A stretch of DNA of 64,000 bases from an uncultured Draconibacterium sp. (GCF_913063105.1 NZ_CAJXYQ010000003.1:1-64000); one strand, 5' to 3'. Positions 1 to 8,329 are shown, counted from the first letter of the stretch. Made by a program: numbers and translations. Notes: a model not told the origin generated them from the letters alone.

Positions 1-1
1 T

Positions 2-463
2 CCTGCTACTATCGATCTCGATTTTGACAAAGCTTACGACTGGCTTGTTAAAGGCGCACAACCAACCGACACTGTAAAGGCAATTTTGTCTTACAAAGGT
101 GTTATGTACAAAAAACACCTGATGGGTGGAGTTAAAAAAGGAGCATTTGATGAAGCTGAAGCTGAAAAGCGTTTAGAAAGCTGGATTGCAGAAAAAGAAG
201 CTAAAATTCAGGCAAAAATCGACCGTTTGGCCGGTGATGCCGCTGCAGAAGCTAAAAAACAAATGGATGCTGAAACTAAAATCAAAGAAGAAAGAGCTGC
301 TGCCATTGCTGCAAGAGATGCAGAATTGGCCGCTGAAGCTGAAGCTGCAAAAGCAGAGGCTGAAGCCGAAGCAAGTGCCGAAGCTGCTGAAGAAGCAACG
401 GAAGCTCAGGCTGAAGAAACAGAAGCAGAAGAGGCTCCAAAACAAGAAGGTGCGGAATCTTAA
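2..463 (+). CDS. rpsP: 30S ribosomal protein bS16, 5'-truncated, with Ala/Glu-rich tail
   Basis: Structural protein of the small ribosomal subunit. The reading frame is open from the window edge, so the N-terminus lies outside. The visible part matches the C-terminal half of bS16: PATIDLDFDKAYDW, then GAQPTDTVKAILSYKGV and the YKKHLMGGVKKGAF segment. After this core comes a tail of about 90 residues that is almost entirely Ala, Glu and Lys (coiled-coil-like, very acidic at its end). Bacteroidota bS16 proteins are known to be longer than the roughly 80-residue E. coli protein, so the tail is expected in kind. A rho-independent terminator follows at about 487-520, so the gene is not read directly into rimM. 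Confidence 0.93.
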   Translation, partial: PATIDLDFDKAYDWLVKGAQPTDTVKAILSYKGVMYKKHLMGGVKKGAFDEAEAEKRLESWIAEKEAKIQAKIDRLAGDAAAEAKKQMDAETKIKEERAAAIAARDAELAAEAEAAKAEAEAEASAEAAEEATEAQAEETEAEEAPKQEGAES

Positions 464-486
464 GAAAGACAACTCATCTGATTATA

Positions 487-520
487 GAAAACCACTTGCC
501 GTTTGGCAGGTGGTTTTTTT
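487..520 (+). terminator. Rho-independent terminator of rpsP
   Basis: A 12-bp stem (AAACCACTTGCC against GGCAGGTGGTTT, one G-T pair) with a GTTT loop is followed by a run of T. It lies 25 bases after the rpsP stop codon. Confidence 0.88.
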
Positions 521-1244
521 GTGAACTCAAGTCCGAGTCTTAATTTTTACTCAATCATTCCGCGATCGACTACTATTGTGGTTTTTTCTTTCGAAGGGCT
601 TGAAACAATTTGATCAACTAATTCCCGGATCTTGAAATTCAAATTCCATTTTGTAGCTTTTGTATTCTTGCCAGACGGGCAGTTCCTTTTGCATTCGATC
701 AAAAGGAACCCAAAATCTAGTCAGAAAATAACCTTTGCGTTTTTTCAATATAGCGGCTTAGCACAATTGACGGATTTTTGACGAGCCCGCACAAAATTTA
801 TATTAGATCCGCTTTTATTTCTTGTTTTAGGACTTACCGCCCGAGGACGAAGCTTGGAAGTAACATTTTAGTTTTGCCAGCTTTTCATAAGTGGAACGGC
901 CTCTTGTGGTCTTTGTCCGGAGTTGAAATAAAACCTTAATGAGCGGGAAGCTCCGAGTAGGCGAGGAGATCACTCGTCCGAATTTGGGTTTTATGAAGAC
1001 GTAGGGTGAAGATCAAAAGCAGCCTTGAGCTCGGAAATGCCTTCCTCGTGTCTCGTTTTTGTGTCATGACAAAAATGATAGCCTCCAGCAGAAAAAAATA
1101 ACAATAGTTTTTACAATTCTGAGTGAAGGAAAATTCACATATTTTACGAGTTAACCTGACTTCTGATAAAAAGTTATGTAACACTTTTTTGGAACTTTCC
1201 ACTCATAACTACCGTTTCAAGAGAAAATGCTTTACTTTTGAAGT
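521..1244. other. Long non-coding region between rpsP and rimM, possible dispersed repeat
   Basis: About 720 bases with no convincing gene on either strand; the short open frames here have no recognisable domain. It contains a perfect 10-bp inverted repeat (GTTCCTTTTG / CAAAAGGAAC at 682-691 and 700-709) and a smaller dyad around 1053-1072 centred on TGTCATGACA. The composition and the GTTCCTTTTG hairpin recall dispersed intergenic repeats seen in Bacteroidota genomes, but this is recognition from memory, not a search. A TACTTTTG box at 1233-1240 lies just before the rimM start, too close to give a normal leader. Confidence 0.4.
682..709. repeat. Perfect 10-bp inverted repeat in the rpsP-rimM gap
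   Basis: GTTCCTTTTG and CAAAAGGAAC are separated by 8 bases. There is no T-run directly after the stem on either strand, so it is not an obvious terminator. Confidence 0.6.
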
Positions 1245-1772
1245 ATGGAAACGATACCTAAAACGGAGTGCCAAAAAGTTGGATTTTTCAGAAAGACACA
1301 CGGTGTGCATGGAGAAGTTGTTCTGGAATTTGAAGAACAATTTGAATATTCTGTAGAAGAAAGCGATCGCTTTTTTGTTGAACTTGACGGTTTGCTGGTA
1401 CCATTTTTTGTAGAAAAAGACGGCTTTCGTTTTCGGTCTTCCAAATCAGCAATTGTTAAGTTCGATTGGGTTGATGATGAAAAATACGCTAAACGGTTAA
1501 TTGGAGCTTCTGCCTATCTGTTTCATAACGAAATTATTGATGAAATGGAGGAAACGGAGTCAATTTTCGAAGACTTCATGCTTATCGACAGTAAACTAGG
1601 GGAAATTGGCACTATCGATCAGGTAGATGATTATTCCGGAAATATTGTGCTTACCGTTTCGTACCGAGGCGAAGAATTACTTATTCCGTACCACGAGGAA
1701 ATGCTGGTGGCGTATAACGAAATTGAAAAAACAGTTACACTTAGTCTTCCCGAGGGGCTGATTGATGCTTAA
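1245..1772 (+). CDS. rimM: Ribosome maturation factor RimM
   Basis: RimM helps assemble the head of the 30S subunit and binds ribosomal protein uS19. The 175-residue product has the family length. The RimM N-domain signature KTHGVHGEV is at residues 18-25 or so, and a PRC-barrel-like C-domain follows from about residue 105, with LLIPYHEEML near 145-154. The ATG at 1245 gives the usual short N-terminus before the KTHG motif; no ribosome binding site is visible, as is common in this phylum. In many bacteria rimM sits between rpsP and trmD; here rpsP is about 780 bases upstream behind a terminator, and no trmD or rplS follows. Confidence 0.93.
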   Translation: METIPKTECQKVGFFRKTHGVHGEVVLEFEEQFEYSVEESDRFFVELDGLLVPFFVEKDGFRFRSSKSAIVKFDWVDDEKYAKRLIGASAYLFHNEIIDEMEETESIFEDFMLIDSKLGEIGTIDQVDDYSGNIVLTVSYRGEELLIPYHEEMLVAYNEIEKTVTLSLPEGLIDA

Positions 1773-2103
1773 TGAAGCTTAAAATCTGCCGGTATTTTCC
1801 GATAATGCTCCGGAGTCTTTTTCTCAACCTCCTGTTTTAAGCAAAAAAATACCAACTTAACATGGCAAAGTTCACTGCCAGGTAATTTTCGGAAAAGTAA
1901 ATTTGTATGACTGAAAGTAATTCCCGGTCATGAAAAGTTATTTTATGTTATAATATGAAGTTTTTTCAATACACCGTGCAACTTTGTCGTGTCCTGCACG
2001 TCATTAAAAAGTACTTTTAAAAACAACACTACTGCTCTGGCCACTTTTCATTCGGAGTAGTTCGTGTATGTAGTAATTTTTGAAAACAATAAATTTTATT
2101 CAG
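1773..2103. other. Intergenic region rimM to GIN-domain gene
   Basis: About 330 bases, AT-rich, without a gene I can support. No perfect TAnnTTTG box in a good position was found before the downstream gene; the nearest candidates have one-base spacing errors. Nothing else recognised. Confidence 0.4.
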
Positions 2104-2808
2104 ATGAAGAAAACAGTATTAATTTTTAGCATGTTGTTTTTAGCCATGTTTGTTTCCTCAGGCGTTTTGGCAGAAGAAGAAATCCGTGATGTGTCCAGCT
2201 TTTCGGAAATTAGTTTACGAATTCCGGCAACCGTTTACCTCACGCAAGCCAGCGAGCAAAGTATTCGGGTTGTAGCCAAACAGTCGGTTGTGGAAGAAAT
2301 TATTACCGAAGTTAATGGGAATAAGCTGGTAATCCGTTTTCCGAACAAAAATGTTTTTCGGCGTAATTTTAAACCCGGTAAAATTGATATTTACATTAGT
2401 GTTCCTGATGTTGATGGTCTTGGCGTATCGGGATCGGGCGATATCGTGGCCAAAGAACTGGATGCCCGAATTATCAGCCTTGCCATTAGTGGAAGCGGCA
2501 ACATCGAGATCGACGATTTGAAATCGACAAAAGTGAAAGGTGCCATTTCGGGATCGGGGAATATTGAAATTGGTGGCCGTGGTGTTGCCGAAGAATTAAA
2601 TGTAGCTATTTCGGGTTCAGGTAATTTTAAAGCCAGCAGATTCGAGGCCGAGCAGGTTAGTGTAAGCTCTGCCGGCTCGGGCAATTGCAATGTAAATTCA
2701 AACGGCTCGGTAAAGGCACGTATTGCCGGCTCGGGCAATGTGTACTACCACGGAAATCCAACTGTTGATGCTTCAGTTGCCGGTTCGGGCAGAGTAAAAA
2801 GTTTATAG
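2104..2808 (+). CDS. Exported GIN-domain protein (DUF2807 family)
   Basis: An exported protein of 234 residues from the ATG at 2104; an in-frame TTG 24 bases upstream gives a longer version, but the ATG starts exactly at a clean signal peptide (MKKTVLIF, hydrophobic core, cleavage near residues 23-24 after VLA). The rest is a repetitive beta structure in which the short motif SGSG or AGSG returns about every 20 residues (roughly eight times). This is the pattern of the putative head, GIN domain, DUF2807. The function is not established; proteins of this family are thought to lie in the periplasm or at the surface. It stands alone and is closed by a terminator shared with the convergent gene. 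Confidence 0.85.
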   Translation: MKKTVLIFSMLFLAMFVSSGVLAEEEIRDVSSFSEISLRIPATVYLTQASEQSIRVVAKQSVVEEIITEVNGNKLVIRFPNKNVFRRNFKPGKIDIYISVPDVDGLGVSGSGDIVAKELDARIISLAISGSGNIEIDDLKSTKVKGAISGSGNIEIGGRGVAEELNVAISGSGNFKASRFEAEQVSVSSAGSGNCNVNSNGSVKARIAGSGNVYYHGNPTVDASVAGSGRVKSL

Positions 2809-2831
2809 TTACAGGTTATAAACCTGTTGGT

Positions 2832-2866
2832 AAAAGGTCATCGAAAGTTATCGATGGCCTTTTTTA
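2832..2866. terminator. Bidirectional terminator between GIN-domain gene and tsaC-like gene
   Basis: AAAAGGTCATCG and CGATGGCCTTTT form a 12-bp stem with one G-T pair; T-runs follow on both strands. It covers the last bases of the convergent minus-strand gene. Confidence 0.85.
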
Positions 2867-3427
2867 TTTTCGAATAATATCGATTTGTCCGCCGGGGCCG
2901 AGTTTAATAATACTCGAGGGTTTTGATGGCGTATGGTCGTTTTGCCGGTACTCTACTACATAATCTACCAGTTTTTTTATTTCATCAGAAATTTCGTCAA
3001 AAAAGGCAGGCGATTTTTCGCCACTTATGTTGGCCGATGTGGAAACAATAGGACGACGGAATCGCTGTAGCAATTTTGTGGTAAATTCTTCTTTAGTAAA
3101 ACGAATTCCAATACTACTATCAGCAGCAATAAGGTTCGTCGCCAGGTTTTTTGCTCCGGGGTAAATCACCGTTAATGGAGTTGTTGAGATTTCTACCAGG
3201 TCCCAGGCCACCTCCGGAACTTCTTCTACATAACGATCGAGCAAGGCCGGGTTTTCCATTAAAACCAGCATACTTTTCGAGTCTTCGCGTTTTTTTATGT
3301 CGTAAATGCGTTTTACCGCCTCGGCATTGGTGGCATCGCAGCCTATTCCCCAAATGGTATCGGTTGGGTACAAAATTATACCTCCATCCTTTAAAACCTC
3401 AACAGCTTTTTTTAAATCGTCGTGCAT
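2864..3427 (-). CDS. tsaC: L-threonylcarbamoyladenylate synthase (YrdC/Sua5 family)
   Basis: Makes threonylcarbamoyl-AMP from threonine, bicarbonate and ATP, the first step of the t6A37 modification of ANN-decoding tRNAs. The product is 187 residues, the length of the single-domain TsaC type rather than the longer Sua5 type. YPTDTIWGIG is at residues 20-29, the basic KKREDSK segment at 45-51, and STSANISG at 129-136, all typical of the YrdC fold. YrdC-like proteins such as YciO share these features, so the exact subfamily is inferred. The next gene on the same strand, a glycosyltransferase, lies about 107 bases upstream and is unrelated in role. Confidence 0.87.
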   Translation of the reverse strand: MHDDLKKAVEVLKDGGIILYPTDTIWGIGCDATNAEAVKRIYDIKKREDSKSMLVLMENPALLDRYVEEVPEVAWDLVEISTTPLTVIYPGAKNLATNLIAADSSIGIRFTKEEFTTKLLQRFRRPIVSTSANISGEKSPAFFDEISDEIKKLVDYVVEYRQNDHTPSKPSSIIKLGPGGQIDIIRK

Positions 3428-3534
3428 GTAATAAGCTTTTATTGTCAGTTAACTCCTTTGCTTCACTTCGTTTTAATTGTCTCCCGAAGGAGACCAGATA
3501 CTTTAAAAAGAAGCGAGAAGAAAAATTGAATCCC

Positions 3535-4644
3535 TTACTTTATTAATTCGGTGTACAAAGAAACTAATTTCTCCACATATTTTTTGGGTTGAAACTCGTT
3601 GGCTCTTATTCTTCCCTTCATGATTAATTCTTTTCGAAAATTGGTGTCGGTAAGAATCTTTTCCATGTTATTCCCCAGTTCTTCAATATTGGTTGGCGAG
3701 CACAATACTGCTGCATCGCCGGCAGTCTCGGGCAAGCACGATGCGTTTGAGGTAATTACCGGGCAACCACAGGCCATTGATTCGATAACGGGAAGGCCAA
3801 ATCCTTCAAAAACAGAAATGTAAATGGAAAGGCGCGCCAACTGGTAGATTGCAGCCAGATCGTTTTCCGGTATGTTTTTTAAAAAGATGACTCGGTTCTG
3901 CAGTTTCTTTTCAGCAATGTATTTATGAATGTCGTTGCAGTAGGAGGTGGGATTACCCACCAAAACCAGTGGTAACTGTATGTTTTTTTCTACCATTGCT
4001 TTTAGAATCGAAAGCTGGTTTTTTCGCTCTTCCACTGTGCCAACAGCAAGCACAAATTCTTTTGGTAATTTATATTTTTCTTTTACCCTGCCCGTGTTTG
4101 CATTTTCAAAAAACAGCGGCGAAATGGCCTGATGAACCACTTCAATTTTGGAGGGCTCAATATCTATAAAATCGATAATGTCGGCTTTGGTTTGCTCGCT
4201 AATGGCTAAAATTCGGGTGGCAGCATTGCAGGCGTATTTTGTTTTTCGGAAATAAATGGCGCGGTCGAGGGTTTTGTAAAATTGAGGGTAACGAATAAAT
4301 ATCAAATCGTGAATGGTAACCAGTGTTGGGATGGTGGCTTTATGCATGCCCTTTGGCAATTCGTTACTTAAGCCGTGAAAAAGGTTGACTCCTGTTTGTT
4401 CAATTTCTTCGCTAAGCTGCAACGAGCGCCAAATGGCTTTTTTAATTCCGGAGTTGGCCTGTTCCGGAGCAATAATATCGAATTTCTCCTGCTCCTCCAG
4501 CATGTTGCTTTTTATTTCAGGAGTAAATAATGTATACTGATGTTCTGGAAAATACTTGGCCAGGGCATTTAAGGTGTTTCTGCTGTAATTTCCTAAACCC
4601 GATGTGTTGAGAAAAGCTCGTTTTGCATCGTATCCAATCTTCAT
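3535..4644 (-). CDS. Glycosyltransferase family 4-type (GT-B fold)
   Basis: A cytoplasmic sugar transferase of 369 residues with the two Rossmann-like halves of GT-B enzymes. The C-terminal nucleotide-sugar half shows VGTVEERKNQ near 201-210 and the EX7E motif in FEGFGLPVIESMACG (Glu280 and Glu288), which is the hallmark of retaining GT4 enzymes. The N-terminal half has the acceptor-side motif HDLIFIRYP near 112-120. Donor and acceptor cannot be read from the sequence; a role in LPS or another surface glycan is a guess. It is downstream of lysA on the same strand but separated from it by a strong terminator, so it probably has its own promoter. Confidence 0.88.
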   Translation of the reverse strand: MKIGYDAKRAFLNTSGLGNYSRNTLNALAKYFPEHQYTLFTPEIKSNMLEEQEKFDIIAPEQANSGIKKAIWRSLQLSEEIEQTGVNLFHGLSNELPKGMHKATIPTLVTIHDLIFIRYPQFYKTLDRAIYFRKTKYACNAATRILAISEQTKADIIDFIDIEPSKIEVVHQAISPLFFENANTGRVKEKYKLPKEFVLAVGTVEERKNQLSILKAMVEKNIQLPLVLVGNPTSYCNDIHKYIAEKKLQNRVIFLKNIPENDLAAIYQLARLSIYISVFEGFGLPVIESMACGCPVITSNASCLPETAGDAAVLCSPTNIEELGNNMEKILTDTNFRKELIMKGRIRANEFQPKKYVEKLVSLYTELIK

Positions 4645-4675
4645 TGTTCCTGTTGTTTTCTGTGCTCTTAAAAAT

Positions 4676-4707
4676 ACAAAAAAGGCCGGGTTTTGGTGCC
4701 CGGCCTT
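4676..4707 (-). terminator. Terminator downstream of lysA
   Basis: On the minus strand AAGGCCGGG pairs with CCCGGCCTT around an 8-base loop and is followed by seven T. It lies about 30 bases after the lysA stop. Confidence 0.88.
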
Positions 4708-4734
4708 ATTAATTTATTGTGAAGTATGAGTTTC

Positions 4735-5994
4735 TTAAAAGTCTTTTACTCCATCGAAGTCGAGCGTTGCAAAATAATCCGCGAGCGTTTCAGCACGTCG
4801 AATCTCTGCTACGTCGCCATTTTCGCGCAACAACAACTCGGCCGATTTTAGTTTTCCGTTGTAGTTAAAACCCATCGAGTGGCCGTGTGCGCCGGTGTCG
4901 TGAATAACAACAATGTCTTCCGGCTCAATTTCCGGCAGCATACGGTCGATGGCAAACTTATCGTTGTTTTCGCACAACGAACCGGTAACATCGTATTTTA
5001 CATTGGCCACCTCGTTTTCTTTACCCATTACGGTAATATGATGATAGGCTCCGTAAAGCGCCGGGCGCATTAGGTTGGTCATGCAGGCATCCAATCCGGC
5101 ATACGTTTTATAGGTTTTTTTAATGTGGCGTACTTTGGTTACCAAATAACCGTATGGTCCGGTTATGGCACGCCCCGATTCGAAGAATATTTTTAATGGC
5201 GCCAGTCCGGCATTAACGATTATTTCGTTGTAAAGTTTTTGTACTCCTTTGCTAACAAATTCAAGGTCAACCGGTTTTTCTCCTGGTTTGTAGGGAATTC
5301 CAATTCCGCCACCCAGGTTGGCAAACTCAATGCTGATACCTGTTTTTTCGTATACTTCAACAATGAGTTTGAAAAGCAACTCGGCAGTTTCAACAAAGTA
5401 ATTTGAGTCTAATTCGTTTGACGCCACCATGGTATGAATTCCAAAATGTTTTACACCTTTTTCTTTCAAAATCCGGTAGCCTTCAATCATTTGCTCGTGT
5501 GTAAAACCATATTTGGCTTCTTCCGGATGCCCGATAATCAGGTTCCCCTTTTTTAAATCGCCCGGATTGTAGCGCATACAAATGGTGTCGGGCAAACCAA
5601 CGTGTTTGTCAACAAAATCAATGTGCGAAATGTCGTCGAGGTTGATAATGGCACCCAAATCTTTTGCCAGCTGAAATTCGTAGGCAGGTGTATCGTTCGA
5701 TGTCAGCATTATTTCATCGCCACTCATTCCAATTCGTTTTGCCAGTTCAAGCTCAGCAATCGAACTGCAGTCGATTCCAAAACCTTCTTCACGCAAAATT
5801 TTCATCAGGTAGGGATTCGGAGCCGATTTAATAGCATAGTACTCTTTAAATCCTTCGTTCCACGAAAAGGCATTTTTAAAATAACGGGCATTTTCGCGAA
5901 TCGCTTTTTCGTCGTAAATATGAAAGGGGGTAGGAAATTTTTCAATAATTGTGTTAAGCTGGTCTTTTGAAAAAGGTAGTTTTTTGTCTGCCAT
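4735..5994 (-). CDS. lysA: Diaminopimelate decarboxylase-type PLP enzyme
   Basis: A fold-type III PLP decarboxylase of 419 residues; LysA converts meso-diaminopimelate to lysine. The PLP lysine is Lys56 in YYAIKSAPNP, the glycine loop binding the phosphate is NLGGGIGIP at 227-235, and FESGRAI (271-277) and GSLCENNDKF (338-347, with the active-site Cys341) are present in the usual order. The alternative in this family is arginine, ornithine or carboxynorspermidine decarboxylase; the SLCE-type motif favours LysA. No other lysine-pathway gene is nearby. A TAATTTTG box (6018-6025, minus) lies 24 bases upstream of the start. Confidence 0.85.
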   Translation of the reverse strand: MADKKLPFSKDQLNTIIEKFPTPFHIYDEKAIRENARYFKNAFSWNEGFKEYYAIKSAPNPYLMKILREEGFGIDCSSIAELELAKRIGMSGDEIMLTSNDTPAYEFQLAKDLGAIINLDDISHIDFVDKHVGLPDTICMRYNPGDLKKGNLIIGHPEEAKYGFTHEQMIEGYRILKEKGVKHFGIHTMVASNELDSNYFVETAELLFKLIVEVYEKTGISIEFANLGGGIGIPYKPGEKPVDLEFVSKGVQKLYNEIIVNAGLAPLKIFFESGRAITGPYGYLVTKVRHIKKTYKTYAGLDACMTNLMRPALYGAYHHITVMGKENEVANVKYDVTGSLCENNDKFAIDRMLPEIEPEDIVVIHDTGAHGHSMGFNYNGKLKSAELLLRENGDVAEIRRAETLADYFATLDFDGVKDF

Positions 5995-6017
5995 AACGTC
6001 TTGAAATTTTAGAGAGG

Positions 6018-6025
6018 CAAAATTA
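6018..6025 (-). promoter_or_regulatory. -7 promoter box of lysA
   Basis: Minus-strand TAATTTTG fits the Bacteroidota TAnnTTTG element. I find no clear TTTG about 19 bases further upstream, so this rests on one box and its position. Confidence 0.45.
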
Positions 6026-6162
6026 CACTTTCTATCTGATTTTTATAGAATTGTTCTAAATAATGATTTTTGAATTAACTGGAAGTTTACAATTACGAGC
6101 GTTTTTTGAAAAAACATTTTCTCAACAAAGTGTTTTCAATTTCCTCATAGGTATGAAAGTCA

Positions 6163-6196
6163 AAAAGGATTCTTCTAACTTTAAAAGAATCCTTTT
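6163..6196. terminator. Strong terminator at the end of the accessory envelope operon
   Basis: A perfect 12-bp stem, AAAAGGATTCTT / AAGAATCCTTTT, with a 10-base loop. On the minus strand it is followed by TTTTTG and lies 35 bases after the stop of the lipoprotein gene ending at 6231. Confidence 0.88.
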
Positions 6197-6230
6197 ATTA
6201 GAATATTATTATGAATTGAGCGCTTAGCTC

Positions 6231-6731
6231 TTATTGTTTCTGTTGGTTGCGAAAATACTGAATTGCTCTGTTTTCGTAGCTTTCCTGATATGATAACCAA
6301 GTCCGCCATGATAGAGAATCCAACGAACCATTTGTGTAAATTTTTGATAATTGGTTGTTAAACAATTTCATATCGTTATCAAGCTTGTGATATGTTATTT
6401 CATTTTTATTTTTTACTAACTTAAAGCTGTTCTCATTTGAAGAGAAAATTTCGCCTTTCATAAATGGAGCAACTGGTTTAAAAGATTTTTTTATAGATCC
6501 CCGAAAAGTCCACAATGTATCGGCTTCGATAAAATAATTGATGCTATAATATTTATTTTCAACATTTGAAAAATCAAATACAAACATACAGGTATCATTT
6601 GCGTGTATTTCTTTGTAATATCCATTCTCAACATACCACCATCTGCCCGAAATGGAAAAATTATTCTTTGTATTGTTTTGGCAGCCAAGAAATAAAATAA
6701 GTATTCCAATGTATAATAATTTTCTTTTCAT
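6231..6731 (-). CDS. Small lipoprotein of unknown function
   Basis: A predicted lipoprotein of 166 residues. The N-terminus is basic, then hydrophobic, and ends in the lipobox FLGC with Cys17, so it should be anchored in a membrane facing the periplasm. The mature part has repeated aromatic and polar beta-strand-like stretches (GRWWYVENGYY near the start) and no domain I recognise. It is the last gene of a four-gene minus-strand series; 159 bases separate it from the TPR-like lipoprotein upstream, and a possible 28-codon membrane ORF (6818-6904) lies in that gap. A strong terminator follows. Function unknown. Confidence 0.75.
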   Translation of the reverse strand: MKRKLLYIGILILFLGCQNNTKNNFSISGRWWYVENGYYKEIHANDTCMFVFDFSNVENKYYSINYFIEADTLWTFRGSIKKSFKPVAPFMKGEIFSSNENSFKLVKNKNEITYHKLDNDMKLFNNQLSKIYTNGSLDSLSWRTWLSYQESYENRAIQYFRNQQKQ

Positions 6732-6817
6732 GATATATTATTTGCCGTATTTCATATGACAATCTTCTTGCGCTGGAATCCATATCAAATGGGTGTCGAC
6801 ATAAAAAAGGAATCTTC

Positions 6818-6904
6818 TTATATCATAATCATGTCAATCTTTAGGGTGATAAATAAAGTCAGTGCAACCAACAAGGAAACGCTGAGTATGTTAGTAGACT
6901 CCAT
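6818..6904 (-). CDS. Possible 28-residue single-pass membrane microprotein
   Basis: An ORF beginning at an ATG that overlaps the last four codons of the upstream lipoprotein gene in another frame. The product, starting MESTNILSVSLL and ending KIDMIMI, is almost wholly hydrophobic in its middle (about 18 residues), which would suit one membrane helix. Its start, overlapping a stop codon, suits translational coupling. No homology is known to me and the ORF is short enough to occur by chance in AT-rich DNA; treat as a candidate. Confidence 0.3.
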   Translation of the reverse strand: MESTNILSVSLLVALTLFITLKIDMIMI

Positions 6905-7547
6905 TTCCTTTTTGTGTGATTTTTCTAAAATATTCTTCTTTATCAAAATCATAGAATAAATGAATTGGGCCGTTTAAATAAAAGTCTTCGGGAAATTTCT
7001 TTCTGTATTTTTCTAATTCTTCAATAGCTTTGCTTTTCCCCTCAGTAAAGTTAAACATAAAGGCCCTATTGAACATCATTTGTGTATTGTTTTTATTGTT
7101 GGCAATTTGTTGTTCATATTTATGAATTGACAGTTTATAATATTTAGTGGCGTTCACAGAGTCGCCTAGTAAATAATATGCATGCCCAATACTGCCATAG
7201 ATACTCGCCTGATTTTTGAACTTATTAATAGACTCCAAGTTAAATCTGATATAAGATTTGTATTCTTTTTTCCACAATAGAATTTTTCCTTTAAATAAAA
7301 GGAATTTAACCGAATCGGGGTAATGAGTGGTAATCTGGTCAAAAACTTTTAAAGCAGTATTTAACGATTCTTCATCAAACTGGTTCTCTTTTAACTCCTC
7401 AATTTGTTGCTTCATTGCATATTCTGCTATAGCAACACTTTTTTCGTCATCACCTAATCCTAAATTAAATTGATTTTGATTATTATGTTTATTTTGGCAA
7501 CTAACTAATGCTATCAAAAGAATTATGAATATGTATTTTATTTCCAT
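6891..7547 (-). CDS. TPR-like lipoprotein of unknown function
   Basis: A predicted lipoprotein of 218 residues: a short basic start, hydrophobic core and lipobox LVSC with Cys17. The mature part is helical with pairs of helices of the tetratricopeptide kind, for example around residues 105-130 where IYGSIGHAYYLLGDSVNATK fits the TPR pattern well. TPRs serve protein-protein contact, so a scaffold role in the envelope is a reasonable inference, not a finding. The start overlaps the end of the upstream secreted-protein gene by 10 bases, which indicates one transcript and probably coupled translation. Confidence 0.78.
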   Translation of the reverse strand: MEIKYIFIILLIALVSCQNKHNNQNQFNLGLGDDEKSVAIAEYAMKQQIEELKENQFDEESLNTALKVFDQITTHYPDSVKFLLFKGKILLWKKEYKSYIRFNLESINKFKNQASIYGSIGHAYYLLGDSVNATKYYKLSIHKYEQQIANNKNNTQMMFNRAFMFNFTEGKSKAIEELEKYRKKFPEDFYLNGPIHLFYDFDKEEYFRKITQKGNGVY

Positions 7548-8317
7548 TGTTCTATATTTAGTAGTTCTATATTTTTATTTAAGTCAGCTATAATTCCTGT
7601 ATAATTTCCAGTAAAATCTTGGATTGTAAATCCTAAAAATAGTTTGGAGCTATACGAATCATTACAATTAGGAACAGGTGGGGCAGTAATACTTCCATAA
7701 CCAATGAAATTATACGAAGAATCATAAATATCGCCATTTGTGCTTGGACCGTTTAAAAGACAATATCCGATTTCAATACTGTTTTTTAAGAGTCTGATAT
7801 TACCCCAAAAATCAGCTGAGTAATATAGGTTATTGAACATTGCAGAACCGCTTCCACTTAGTGTATTCCCTGATAATTTCATATTTGAGCTATAAGAACA
7901 GGTCCCATTTAGACCGCCACCTTCTACAGGGACGTAATTGACATCAATGCCCGAACTATTAATACTAAAGTTATTGTATATACAATTTTGCTCAACAGGA
8001 TTATTGTTTGATGAACTACTGCTACTTCCCCCTCCCGAAGAAGTCTCATCAGTTGGAGACTCGGTGGTTGAAGTTCCAGTATCTCCTGTGTCGCCACCAC
8101 CACCGCCTCCTGAGCTGCCAGAAACAGTAATTTCCTCTATATAACCGTGGCAATCAAAAAATGTCATAGTATTAGTGGTCGGGCTGAATTCCATATGATC
8201 ACAAATATAAGTGGTTCCATCGTATTCTAATGCTATGTAAGCTTGTGCTCTATTTGTAGTTAAAAGTATTACAGACAAAATAGATATGAATTGAATGAAA
8301 TTAGTTATTTTACTCAT
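7538..8317 (-). CDS. Secreted protein with Gly/Ser/Thr-rich linker, function unknown
   Basis: A secreted protein of 259 residues. The signal peptide covers about residues 1-26 (core ISILSVILLTT, cleavage after RAQA). A small N-terminal module of about 40 residues with two Cys (CDHMEF and DCHGYIEE) is followed by a low-complexity linker (roughly 67-110) that is runs of Gly, then Ser and Thr, then Ser and Asn. The C-terminal part (about 112-259) has four more Cys and a beta-rich look. I recognise no family. It starts 12 bases after the stop of the Sel1/T9SS gene and overlaps the next gene, so it is in the middle of an operon. Confidence 0.75.
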   Translation of the reverse strand: MSKITNFIQFISILSVILLTTNRAQAYIALEYDGTTYICDHMEFSPTTNTMTFFDCHGYIEEITVSGSSGGGGGGDTGDTGTSTTESPTDETSSGGGSSSSSSNNNPVEQNCIYNNFSINSSGIDVNYVPVEGGGLNGTCSYSSNMKLSGNTLSGSGSAMFNNLYYSADFWGNIRLLKNSIEIGYCLLNGPSTNGDIYDSSYNFIGYGSITAPPVPNCNDSYSSKLFLGFTIQDFTGNYTGIIADLNKNIELLNIEQWK

Positions 8318-8329
8318 GTTTGTAGGATT

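Noticed and set aside
936..1202. Minus-strand 88-residue frame in the rpsP-rimM gap
   Set aside because: No domain, no start context, and unusual residue composition; judged non-coding.
1233..1240. TACTTTTG as the rimM promoter
   Set aside because: The start of transcription would fall at or after the ATG; noted in the rimM finding but not annotated as a promoter.
3480..3495. GTCTCC / GGAGAC hairpin between the glycosyltransferase and tsaC-like genes
   Set aside because: Only 6 bp, with no T-run; too weak to call a terminator.
6756..6959. Plus-strand 67-residue frame between two lipoprotein genes
   Set aside because: Antisense to the operon and to the candidate microprotein; no domain or promoter.
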